Positions 50,598-58,272 of a stretch of DNA of 64,000 bases are shown here, piece by piece; within the stretch, counting starts at the first letter, position 1, and every line of letters starts with the position of its first letter. The stretch covers positions 124,001 to 188,000 of the forward strand of contig CAIMKZ010000048.1 in NCBI GenBank assembly GCA_903842065.1, written 5' to 3'. This stretch comes from an uncultured Acidobacteriaceae bacterium (GTDB lineage: Bacteria; Acidobacteriota; Terriglobia; Terriglobales; Acidobacteriaceae). The position numbers and the translations under genes were made by a program. Under the pieces are notes generated by a model. It had not been told where the DNA came from, did no database searches, and worked only from the letters and a program-made list of their open reading frames with translations.

Positions 50598-51929
50598 TTA
50601 CAAACGCCCCGGCTTGTTCACCCATGCGTCTACGTAGTCAAAGGAGCGGTTGAAGGTATCGCCGTACTCGGGCCGGCAGGGGGTGAAGAAGTGGGTTGCG
50701 CCCTCGACGCCCACGAACTCCTTGTCTTTAGCGGGCGAACGGTCGTAACTGATCTCGAGCGAGACGAGATGTTCCGAGCAGGTGGCCGCCATGATCAGCG
50801 TGGGAACGTGGATGCCTTCGATGTTGCCGGGCAGGCTGGCCGGCGTGCTGCGCCAGATCACGCCATACATATTGTCTTCGGTCAAATGATAGTCGGGAGT
50901 CAGGCGCAGAGCGTTTTGTGAGAGGTAGCTGCGCACCGTCTCCAGTTCCGGATTCGCGGAGTGTGTGGGTTGATTGGGAGAACGCACTTGTGGCGATTCG
51001 ACCAGCGAGATGATGCCGACCGGGTCTTTTTTGTCGGCGGTCAGCAGCTTGTGCTGCGCATGTGTCTTCCAGATGAGGTGAATGTAGGCGAGCTCATTCC
51101 CTGACCCCGAGTACGAGCCGGCATTGCCATCCGCGAAAGGCTCATCGTTCTTGTAGTCACCCTTGCCAGCCTGAATCAGTGCGAGCCGGGCCAGCGCATC
51201 GTCGATGCGCTTGTTTTGCGATGCGGCCTGCGCGGCGAAAAACTTCTTCAGGAAATCGGGTGTGAAGTTCGCGTGCCCGGTGGCTGGATCGTATCCGTTT
51301 TTGGGGCTGAACATCTCAAGGTATTCGTTGTATATTGCCGAATGCACGGGGTCGACGGCGGGATTGGTTTTTCTGGTGTGCTCGATCGCGCCGGTGTTGG
51401 CATCCATGAGGATGAGCGCGTCGGCCTTGGGCAACCCAGTTGCTTCCTTGTCCGTGCACTTGATGATGCGCTCCGGCTCCTGGCAGGACTTGGGGCCGTT
51501 CTCAGCAACGTCCTGATAGAAAGTGGCCTCGGTGCCTCCGGTGCTGTGCGCGACAAGCAGAACCTTGTCGATACCGGCCAGCGCGCGCATATACTTCATG
51601 CCCAGCGACATCGGCGTCAGGTACTCGTAGTAGCTCGACTGCGCGCCGTAGTAATTGATCAACAATACGCGGTAGCCGCGGCGCGCCATACCGGGGCCGA
51701 TGAAGTAGTCAAAGTTGCTCAGGTGCCCCGGATGGCTGAGAACGACGGCGATATGGCTGTTGGCATTCGGCGTCTCGGGTTCCATGAGAATGGCGTTGGT
51801 TGTATTGGCGAGCCGCACGTAGGTAGTTTTGGTAGGCGGACCACCGGCTGGTGCCGCTGAGTACTGCGCCGTCGCAAACACCGGCGCGAAGAGGATAGAC
51901 AAAATGATCGCCGCGAGAGATTTCTTCAT
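50598..51929 (-). CDS. Secreted alpha/beta hydrolase
   Basis: A 443-residue exported hydrolase. ATG 51929 is preceded by AGGAG and gives a signal peptide (KKSLAAIILSILFAPVF, cleavage near ATAQ). The strand-loop HPGHLSNFDYFIGPGMARRG provides the oxyanion region. The nucleophile elbow is VAHSTGGTEA, and the probable catalytic His is in VEGATHFFTP near the C-terminus. The long middle part (about 150-330) forms a cap region. Probably an esterase or lipase-like enzyme acting outside the inner membrane. It is directly downstream of the EstA-like gene (31 bases). Confidence 0.8.
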   Translation of the reverse strand: MKKSLAAIILSILFAPVFATAQYSAAPAGGPPTKTTYVRLANTTNAILMEPETPNANSHIAVVLSHPGHLSNFDYFIGPGMARRGYRVLLINYYGAQSSYYEYLTPMSLGMKYMRALAGIDKVLLVAHSTGGTEATFYQDVAENGPKSCQEPERIIKCTDKEATGLPKADALILMDANTGAIEHTRKTNPAVDPVHSAIYNEYLEMFSPKNGYDPATGHANFTPDFLKKFFAAQAASQNKRIDDALARLALIQAGKGDYKNDEPFADGNAGSYSGSGNELAYIHLIWKTHAQHKLLTADKKDPVGIISLVESPQVRSPNQPTHSANPELETVRSYLSQNALRLTPDYHLTEDNMYGVIWRSTPASLPGNIEGIHVPTLIMAATCSEHLVSLEISYDRSPAKDKEFVGVEGATHFFTPCRPEYGDTFNRSFDYVDAWVNKPGRL

Positions 51930-51960
51930 TGCCAACTCCTGGTTAGTTGCCATGCAGCCA

Positions 51961-53343
51961 TTATTTGGATTGCCGGAAGAGCCAGTCGCGGATGCCTTCG
52001 TTCAGGTACGCGAACTGCCAGGTGCCCATGTGCTCGGTGTCTTTTGATAGCTCGAATCCCGGCGGAAATGTAGTGCTTTTCTCAAAGGTTGTGTACAGGA
52101 TGTTTGTGCCCTGGGCGATCATCTCCTTGTCCTTGGCCAGCAACTCGGGGCCGTTCAGCTTGGCGCTCCAGCGGCCACGTGCCACCTTCGCGCCTGCTGC
52201 TTCCATGATGGGCAGGCTGATATTCATGGTCGGGAAGGCGCGGAAGTCACCTTCGGAGACCGTCATCCAGAACTTCTGATGCGCGAGGCCGGCGGTGCGC
52301 GGCGTGTCCTCGATCTGTCCGGCGACGAGCATGGCGGCGGCAAAGAAGTCGGGGTACTTGAGCATCATCTCCATAGAGAGGGTGCAGCCGAGAGACTGGC
52401 CGGTGGTGTAGATGCGCTTGTTGTCCACGCTGTACTGGGCCATGACCGACTTGATGAGGTTGACGGTGATATCGGTGCGACTGCCTGAGGCGGGAGTCTG
52501 GTTAAACTGGGGCGCAAGGACGAAGGCCGGATGCTTGGCCTGCTCGGCGGGCGTTGCCCAGATGATTGCGCCCAGGCCCTGGAGGAGCGTCGTGTCGGCT
52601 TCGGTGCTGAGTACGCCGGCGTCATGAATGAAGATGATGAGCGGATAGCTCTTGCTCTTGTCGTAGTTCTTTGGGACGAAGAGATTGTAGGGAACACTCT
52701 CGCCTGAAGCTTTGTCTGTAAACGTGTTCTGGATAAAGTCATCTACAACAAGGTTGATGACTTTGGAGCTGTTCGCTGCGGCCGAATCGGCGGCGATCGT
52801 TTTGCCGGAGGCCGCGGCGATGTCGGCGGACTGAGTTACGGAGATCTTAGCCGGAGTACGTTTTGAGCCGTTGGACATGTTGCGCGGAGGTCCGCCGGCC
52901 TGAGGTCCACCGGGACCGCCGGGGGCGCCCGCAGAAGGAGGTCCACCGGGGCCTGCCGCGCCTCCGGGAGGTCCGTCCATTCTGGGACCGCGCTGCGCAA
53001 AGGTTGCCGAGCCGGGGTCGGTAGGATTGAGCTCGAGGATGACAAAGCGGCCGTTGACGCCCTGTGCGGACTTGTCGGCTTTGGTGTTGGCGTAGACCCG
53101 CGTGATGGTTCTATTGGCGACGGAGAAGGCGCTACCGGCGAGTTTGGCGGTGGCGACCGTCTGGTCGTATTCGACCGCAGCGGCGGTGACCTTCTGGCCT
53201 TCGCCGAACACCTCAGTGATGGCGGTGACGCTCTTGATGTGCGGGTGAGTCGCCGTGGATGGTGCTGTGCTTTGCGCGAATGCAGCGGCGGCCAGGGCGG
53301 TCATCGCCATGCAAACCGGCAGATAGAAAATACTTTTCTTCAT
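51961..53343 (-). CDS. EstA-like secreted esterase, catalytic Ser present
   Basis: A 460-residue exported esterase. The signal peptide (YLPVCMAMTALAAAAFAQ) is followed by an Ig-like N-terminal domain (HIKSVTAITEVFGEGQKV ... ANRTITRVYAN), as in Thermotoga EstA. A Gly/Pro-rich linker (about 115-160) leads to the hydrolase domain (YPLIIFIHDAGVLS). The nucleophile is the Ser of TTGQSLGCTL and a His in TEHMGTWQFAY is near the C-terminus. PHB-depolymerase-type esterases of this kind cleave short or polymeric esters. AAAGGA lies before the ATG. It is a paralogue of the next gene upstream, which has lost the Ser. Confidence 0.83.
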   Translation of the reverse strand: MKKSIFYLPVCMAMTALAAAAFAQSTAPSTATHPHIKSVTAITEVFGEGQKVTAAAVEYDQTVATAKLAGSAFSVANRTITRVYANTKADKSAQGVNGRFVILELNPTDPGSATFAQRGPRMDGPPGGAAGPGGPPSAGAPGGPGGPQAGGPPRNMSNGSKRTPAKISVTQSADIAAASGKTIAADSAAANSSKVINLVVDDFIQNTFTDKASGESVPYNLFVPKNYDKSKSYPLIIFIHDAGVLSTEADTTLLQGLGAIIWATPAEQAKHPAFVLAPQFNQTPASGSRTDITVNLIKSVMAQYSVDNKRIYTTGQSLGCTLSMEMMLKYPDFFAAAMLVAGQIEDTPRTAGLAHQKFWMTVSEGDFRAFPTMNISLPIMEAAGAKVARGRWSAKLNGPELLAKDKEMIAQGTNILYTTFEKSTTFPPGFELSKDTEHMGTWQFAYLNEGIRDWLFRQSK

Positions 53344-53433
53344 CGCTTAATCCTTTCCGTTGTTCGCCGCGGAGGCGTCATTCACTCTCTCCGCGGCGAT
53401 GTCGTCCGGTACATGGCGCAAGTTACCGAGTAA

Positions 53434-54939
53434 CTACTTCTTCTGCGTAAAGAGCCAGTCCCGCATAGCCTGAATGGAGTAGCCGAGCCGCCACGTGTAG
53501 GCGTGAACATTAACGGCATCTGCTGCAACACCAGCGGGAACAACGGTGCCATTCTTCAAAACGGAGAACCGGATGTTGTTGTTTAGTTTTGCCATGCTGC
53601 CGACTTCGGACGCGAACACCTTGGCGCCGGTCTGGCCGTTCCACTCAGCCTTGCCGATGCGCGCGCCCGCAGCCTTGAGGCTCTCCAGGCATATTTCTAC
53701 ATTTGGATACGAGGCCTGATCTTCCTGCGAAGCAACGATCCAGAGATTGGCCTTGGACAGCTTGGCGATCTGCGCCGGATCGTAGTCGGGCGCGAAGAGC
53801 AGCGCCGCGGCAAACATATCAGGTCGGTCGATCATCATCTTGATCGCCGTTCTGGCGCCGTCACCCTGTCCGGTGATGTACATGCGATTTTTGTCGATGC
53901 TTGGAAAGTTCGCGAGCAGAAAGTCCATCAGGCTGAGGTTGGCCAGATAGGGGTTGCTGGGTGGGCGGGGCGGGGCGGCCTGTCCCGCCGGCGTTGTCTG
54001 TGCCGGAGCAGGTCCGGGGCGCACCTGGGACGGGGCCTCGTACTTATCATTCACCATGGCACGCATGGCCAGAGGCACAACGACGATGGCTTCGTGTCTT
54101 GCCTCTTCGTCCTTTTCCGCCCAGATGACGCCGCCATTAGAAAGGATCAGCGCGTCGGCGTGGGTCTCACCGGATTCCGATTGGTCGGCGAGGAAGACTA
54201 CCAGCGGATATTTCTTGTTCGGGTCGTAGTTGCGAGGAAAGTGAATGTTGTACTTCAAATTGCCGTTCGCCGGGTCGTTAAAGTCGGGCTTCATGAAGCC
54301 ATCGACGGTCATATTTCTGATTAATCCGCTGCCGATGGGGCTGGTTGTTGCGGCGATCTTTGTTCCGTCGGTAGCAGTGATGGTTCCCGTCTGAGTGACA
54401 GTTACAACTTTTCCGCTTCCGCCCTTGCCAGAGGGCAGGAGCGTCGAGGGATGCGCGGCTGGCTCCCATGAGATTGCGCCGAGCTTGGTAATCAATTCGG
54501 CGTTCGGCGGCAGTTCGGGATGTGTGGTCGCCGGAGGCGGTGTAGGAGGCGCTGCTCCTGGCGCACGCGGCGCAGGAAGTTTGCGGACATGGGCGGGGAT
54601 AACATACCCGGTCGAAAGCTCAAGCACAACATACGTGCCGCTCGCGCCGGACTTTGTGAAGTAGGCCCCGTCAGTGCTGGTATAGACGGCGGTGATCTTC
54701 TGCCCTTCCACGTCGGTCTTCACGGTATATGCCGAGGGCGAAAGCGATGCGGCACGAATAGCTTTGTCGTACTGGATGGCTACGGCGGCGGTCTTCAAGC
54801 CATCCGCATAGACCCGGGTAATTGCGGTTACGCTTTTGATGTGAGCATCGGCGCTATTCGTGTTCTGAGCAGGCGCCGCGGCGGTGATAGCCGCAGCCAG
54901 CGCCAATGAGGCCAGTAACAGTTTCGTTTCTATTTTCAT
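53434..54939 (-). CDS. EstA-like secreted protein lacking the catalytic Ser
   Basis: A 501-residue paralogue of the preceding-family esterase at 51961. ATG 54939 follows AGGAAGGA; an ATG six bases earlier is possible. The signal peptide is KLLLASLALAAAITAAAPAQ. The Ig-like N-terminal domain (HIKSVTAITRVYADGLKT) and hydrolase domain (YPLVVFLADQSESG) are kept, but the nucleophile elbow is ITGQGDGARTA, where the paralogue has GQSLG, so the Ser is Gly. The DNA (53857-53871, GGT codon) is unambiguous. The C-terminal His (NVHAYTWRLG) is still present. It is probably not an ester hydrolase and may bind a ligand or a partner. Two gene copies remain adjacent, 90 bases apart. Confidence 0.8.
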   Translation of the reverse strand: MKIETKLLLASLALAAAITAAAPAQNTNSADAHIKSVTAITRVYADGLKTAAVAIQYDKAIRAASLSPSAYTVKTDVEGQKITAVYTSTDGAYFTKSGASGTYVVLELSTGYVIPAHVRKLPAPRAPGAAPPTPPPATTHPELPPNAELITKLGAISWEPAAHPSTLLPSGKGGSGKVVTVTQTGTITATDGTKIAATTSPIGSGLIRNMTVDGFMKPDFNDPANGNLKYNIHFPRNYDPNKKYPLVVFLADQSESGETHADALILSNGGVIWAEKDEEARHEAIVVVPLAMRAMVNDKYEAPSQVRPGPAPAQTTPAGQAAPPRPPSNPYLANLSLMDFLLANFPSIDKNRMYITGQGDGARTAIKMMIDRPDMFAAALLFAPDYDPAQIAKLSKANLWIVASQEDQASYPNVEICLESLKAAGARIGKAEWNGQTGAKVFASEVGSMAKLNNNIRFSVLKNGTVVPAGVAADAVNVHAYTWRLGYSIQAMRDWLFTQKK

Positions 54940-55014
54940 ATTCATTCCTTCCTGTTGCGTGTGCCGGAGGCTTGGCCCTCGTTGTCTTCGCAAGGATTCA
55001 TTTGGATCAGGTTG

Positions 55015-56229
55015 TTAAAAGATCCGCGGAGCGAAATCGTTCAGTGCCCTGCGCCAGGTGGCCCACTCGTGAACAAAGCCGGCTTCTTCTTTCAGTACCG
55101 TCTTGATGCCCATCTTGTTTAGCGCTTCGGTCGTTGTGTGAGCGTAGTTAAAGATGGCAGGCTCGGCGGTTCCGGTATTCCAGTAGAAGAGGCGCACCTT
55201 CTTGTTGAACTCATCCGGCCGGGTGAACGCGCCGTTGAAGGCTGTCTTCAGATCGAACTCCGAGTAGGGAGCGCGGCTGAAGAGGCCGATGTAGGAGAAC
55301 TTGTCGATGTTGTAGCCGCCGACGGTGAGCGCGAAGTTGCTGCCGCCGGACAGACCGGCGATGGCGCGGTGATAGCCGTCCGCGATGGTGCGGAAGTGCG
55401 AGTCGATGAAGGGGAGCGTATCTTTTACGATGACTTCTTCAATGGCGGTATTGGGCTCGGGCCGCGCGGGTCCGCCGCCGGGTGCCGTATGCGCAGCGGG
55501 CTGATTGGCCAGCGGAACTGCCCGCTCGGCGTTAAACGTGTCCATCACGATGAGCATGGGCTTGGCTTTTCCGGCCGCGATCAGATTATCGAGGATGAAG
55601 TTGGCGTGGCCCTCGCGGAACCAGTCGGTCTCATCTTCGCCGCCGCCGTGCATGAGATAGAGCACCGGATAGCGCTTCGCCGTGCTGGTGTCATAGCCGG
55701 GAGGTGTGTAGACCAGCACGGCGCGCCACTTCTGCGTGACCTTTGAGAAGTACCAGTTGTACTGTACCTGGCCGTGAGGCACATCTTTTATCTGGATAGC
55801 GTCGAAGTTCGGGTCCGGGACCTCAATGGCGCTGTTGCGGCCGTTCAAAATGTCGAAGACTTCGCCGTTGGGGTCGGCGACGCGGGCGCCGTCGATCAAC
55901 ATCACGTACTCATGCAGGCCGGGGCGTGCGGGAGGAGTAGTCACACTCCAGACGCCATTCGCATCCTTGGTCATGTCGTACGGGCCCTGTCCAAGACCGC
56001 TGATTCCGTTGTTGTCTGCGCGGCCGGCGGCGGGCGAAATCTGCACCTTCTGGGCCAGCGGCGCTTTCACCTGAAACGTGACCCGGCCATCGGCGTGGAT
56101 GCACGGAAACTTATTGTTGCTGATGTTGGTGGGCGCGGGCTTGCAGTCGTTCTGGTCCTGGGCTTGTGCAGCTCCGGAAGACCACGAAATCCCGACGATC
56201 AACAATGCTGCTGTGAATGCTGCGCGCAT
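55015..56229 (-). CDS. Secreted esterase with N-terminal E-set domain
   Basis: A 404-residue exported esterase. GAGGAAAA precedes ATG 56229; the signal peptide is FTAALLIVGISWSSGAAQAQ. An early-set (CBM48-like) domain spans about 45-130 (VTFQVKAPLAQKVQISP, VWSVTTPPARPGLHEYVM). The Fes-type hydrolase domain has RAVLVYTPPGYD and YPVLYLMHGGGEDETDWF, the nucleophile in IAGLSGGSNFAL, and a catalytic His in GFVHEWATWRRAL. This organisation occurs in feruloyl and acetyl-xylan esterases. It lies in the minus-strand run between the tannase-like and EstA-like genes. The bound acid or alcohol is not predictable. Confidence 0.85.
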   Translation of the reverse strand: MRAAFTAALLIVGISWSSGAAQAQDQNDCKPAPTNISNNKFPCIHADGRVTFQVKAPLAQKVQISPAAGRADNNGISGLGQGPYDMTKDANGVWSVTTPPARPGLHEYVMLIDGARVADPNGEVFDILNGRNSAIEVPDPNFDAIQIKDVPHGQVQYNWYFSKVTQKWRAVLVYTPPGYDTSTAKRYPVLYLMHGGGEDETDWFREGHANFILDNLIAAGKAKPMLIVMDTFNAERAVPLANQPAAHTAPGGGPARPEPNTAIEEVIVKDTLPFIDSHFRTIADGYHRAIAGLSGGSNFALTVGGYNIDKFSYIGLFSRAPYSEFDLKTAFNGAFTRPDEFNKKVRLFYWNTGTAEPAIFNYAHTTTEALNKMGIKTVLKEEAGFVHEWATWRRALNDFAPRIF

Positions 56230-56405
56230 GATCTTTTTCCTCTTCCGCCGGCGTATTTGCCGGCATTACTCGTGAATGGATGGTTCAACAGCGCACGTGC
56301 TTATATGTGAAATGTGCCTGAGTCCTGTTTGGCTGACTGATGCAACCCGCACAAAGTTTCATCTGATTGAGGAAACCGGGTATGCGGTCCTCCATCGTGC
56401 GAATG

Positions 56406-58010
56406 TTACCTGGCACTATGAACGCACGCATAACTCTCGGCGCGGCTGCTATCGCCCGCTCCGTTATATTTCGCAACTTGTGGATATGCGCAGAACAGGC
56501 TCGTGCGGGACGGCTTGCCGCCGGAGTAGTAAGTTCCGGTGATCTGGTCCGGAGACTTTCCCTGCTCGACCCACTGCTCCATTACGGCGATCTTGTCGAA
56601 GAGAGAGTCATTGGTTTGCCCCGGAATCGCAAACAGCCGCAGCGCGCTGGCCGCCTTCGATGAGCCAATATTCTTCACAGCCTCGTTGTAGTAGCCGATG
56701 GCCTGAGCCGCTTCCTGCGACCCGCTCCAGCCGAAGTACATCAGCAGCTTGCCGCCGCGGCCGGTGAAGGCCTTGATGTCGGAATTGGTAGTCAGCATGG
56801 GAGTCGCCGCTATCGTCTTTTCGATGTCGCTATCCCAGTTGAATGTCTTCCACTCCCAGTTGGAATTCTGGAAGACGATGTACTTGAATAAGTCGAGCGT
56901 GCTTGAGCGCGGCTCGCTGGCTGCCGAAGTGAGTGTGCCTTCCTGTTCGGTACCCGGCACCACGCCCGGAACAATCACCTTGCCGGTGCGCGAGTTTGCC
57001 GGGCCTTGATAGAGCTTCTTCAGAAAATCGATCTGTGAGGCGGTGAGGCAATCGGGCGCATCGGCGGCTTTGCAGAGCATCGTCTGCGGATCGAAGCGGC
57101 AAGCGAGGGGATTCCCGATTACACCGTCTTTCAAGCCATCGAATTCATCGCAGGCATTCAACTCGGCCTGATGAATTGCGGCGAATTTCTCTCTGGGAAT
57201 GATGCGCGACTTGTCCTGGGCTACAAGCCAGTAGGGCCACAGTTGCGCGGCTGTGGAGAGCGCGAAGGAAGTGAATGGCGCCTCGGCAACAATGCCGTCG
57301 TAGTCCTCCGGATAGCGCTGGGCCTCAGCGAGCCCCTGATAGCCGCCGAGCCGTGAACCGACAAAGTATGAGTGCTTGGGTGCAGTGCCATAGTAGGCGG
57401 AGATGATTGCCTTGGCCTTGATCGTCATCTCGTGTTCGGCGCGGTAGCCTAGATCGACGACCTTCTCAGGATGGCCGAGGACGTAGCTTCCGCTGCCATT
57501 GTCCTCGACAACGTCGTGGCCGCTGTCGCTGCTGGTGCCCGCGTATCCGCGCAGGATGCCGGTGATCATGGCCGCATGACTGATGCGTCCGCCCCATCCG
57601 CCGTTGCCCGCGCCCAGCAACTTGCCGTTCCAGCCCGTGGGCGGCAGCCAGACTTCGATATTGATAAGTGAATCGCTTGTTGGGCGAATCGTGGCCGCGA
57701 CCATGCAGAATGGTGGCATGGTCTTTGCCTCATCCATGTTCGAGGGGTAGCCCCCCGAGCCCGGCGGATGAGGAGGAAATTCAAACTCGCCCGTTTTGAC
57801 GATCTTCGCCGTGATGATGGAAGTGTTGGGCAATGTCAGCTTTGCCAGGCTCTCGCAGGAGACGGCGGCCTTGCCTGTCTGTGCACTCAGGCCCCGGGAA
57901 GAAGAGATGACGAGCAGGCCAGATAAGAAAAAGAGGCCGCACCGGCGCAATGAGAATTTGCCGCGGTTTACTACGCAACTTGCATGTCCACGAAATTCCA
58001 TCTGCATCAT
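56406..58010 (-). CDS. Tannase/feruloyl-esterase family protein, triad lost
   Basis: A 534-residue exported protein of the tannase family. The ATG at 58010 overlaps the ferredoxin stop (ATGA), so the genes are coupled; ATG 58001 is also possible. Hydrophobic signal: GLFFLSGLLVISSS then SAQT. Family blocks are clear: VEVWLPPTGWNGKLLGAG-like segment, SDSGHDVVEDN, AEAQRYPEDYDGIVAEAPF and FTGRGGKLLMYFGW. However, the nucleophile block reads YFVGSRLGGYQG where the family has GCSxGGRQG, so Cys becomes Ser and the catalytic Ser becomes Arg. The Asp of HGWAD is Gly (FGWSGSQ), and the PGMxHC block reads IPGQTNDS. All three triad positions and the CS...HC disulfide pair are gone. Probably a binding protein. 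Confidence 0.85.
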   Translation of the reverse strand: MMQMEFRGHASCVVNRGKFSLRRCGLFFLSGLLVISSSRGLSAQTGKAAVSCESLAKLTLPNTSIITAKIVKTGEFEFPPHPPGSGGYPSNMDEAKTMPPFCMVAATIRPTSDSLINIEVWLPPTGWNGKLLGAGNGGWGGRISHAAMITGILRGYAGTSSDSGHDVVEDNGSGSYVLGHPEKVVDLGYRAEHEMTIKAKAIISAYYGTAPKHSYFVGSRLGGYQGLAEAQRYPEDYDGIVAEAPFTSFALSTAAQLWPYWLVAQDKSRIIPREKFAAIHQAELNACDEFDGLKDGVIGNPLACRFDPQTMLCKAADAPDCLTASQIDFLKKLYQGPANSRTGKVIVPGVVPGTEQEGTLTSAASEPRSSTLDLFKYIVFQNSNWEWKTFNWDSDIEKTIAATPMLTTNSDIKAFTGRGGKLLMYFGWSGSQEAAQAIGYYNEAVKNIGSSKAASALRLFAIPGQTNDSLFDKIAVMEQWVEQGKSPDQITGTYYSGGKPSRTSLFCAYPQVAKYNGAGDSSRAESYACVHSAR

Positions 58011-58228
58011 CCCCAACTCGTGAAAGCAGGCTGTACAACCGCGGCCGTATGGATTATCGCCGCTGCGGGACATTCACCCAGACACCAGCAGCAGGTCACG
58101 CAGTCCTGCGCGTACTTCGGATATGCTCTTCCGGTCGCATCGTGAATGCGAATCACGTCCGCGGGGCAGCTTTCGACGCATAGTCCGCAGCCAACGCATT
58201 TTTCCTGATCAATTCGTTCAATCGCCAT
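58007..58228 (-). CDS. Two-cluster ferredoxin, AprB/4Fe-4S dicluster type
   Basis: A 73-residue small ferredoxin. ATG 58228 has GGGAG five bases upstream. Two 4Fe-4S motifs are visible: C11xxC14xxC17xxxC21 (CVGCGLCVESCP) and C43xxC46xxC49xxxC53 (CVTCCWCLGECP). There is no signal peptide. The gene lies 45 bases after the exported flavoprotein gene and overlaps the tannase-like gene. It would carry electrons to or from the flavoprotein, like an iron-sulfur subunit. If the pair functions in the periplasm it would need to travel as a complex with the Tat-bearing subunit, which is inference. Confidence 0.88.
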   Translation of the reverse strand: MAIERIDQEKCVGCGLCVESCPADVIRIHDATGRAYPKYAQDCVTCCWCLGECPAAAIIHTAAVVQPAFTSWG

Positions 58229-58272
58229 ACTCACTCCCTCGCGCGCTTTATCGGCTTGCCGTCATGGCTGTC

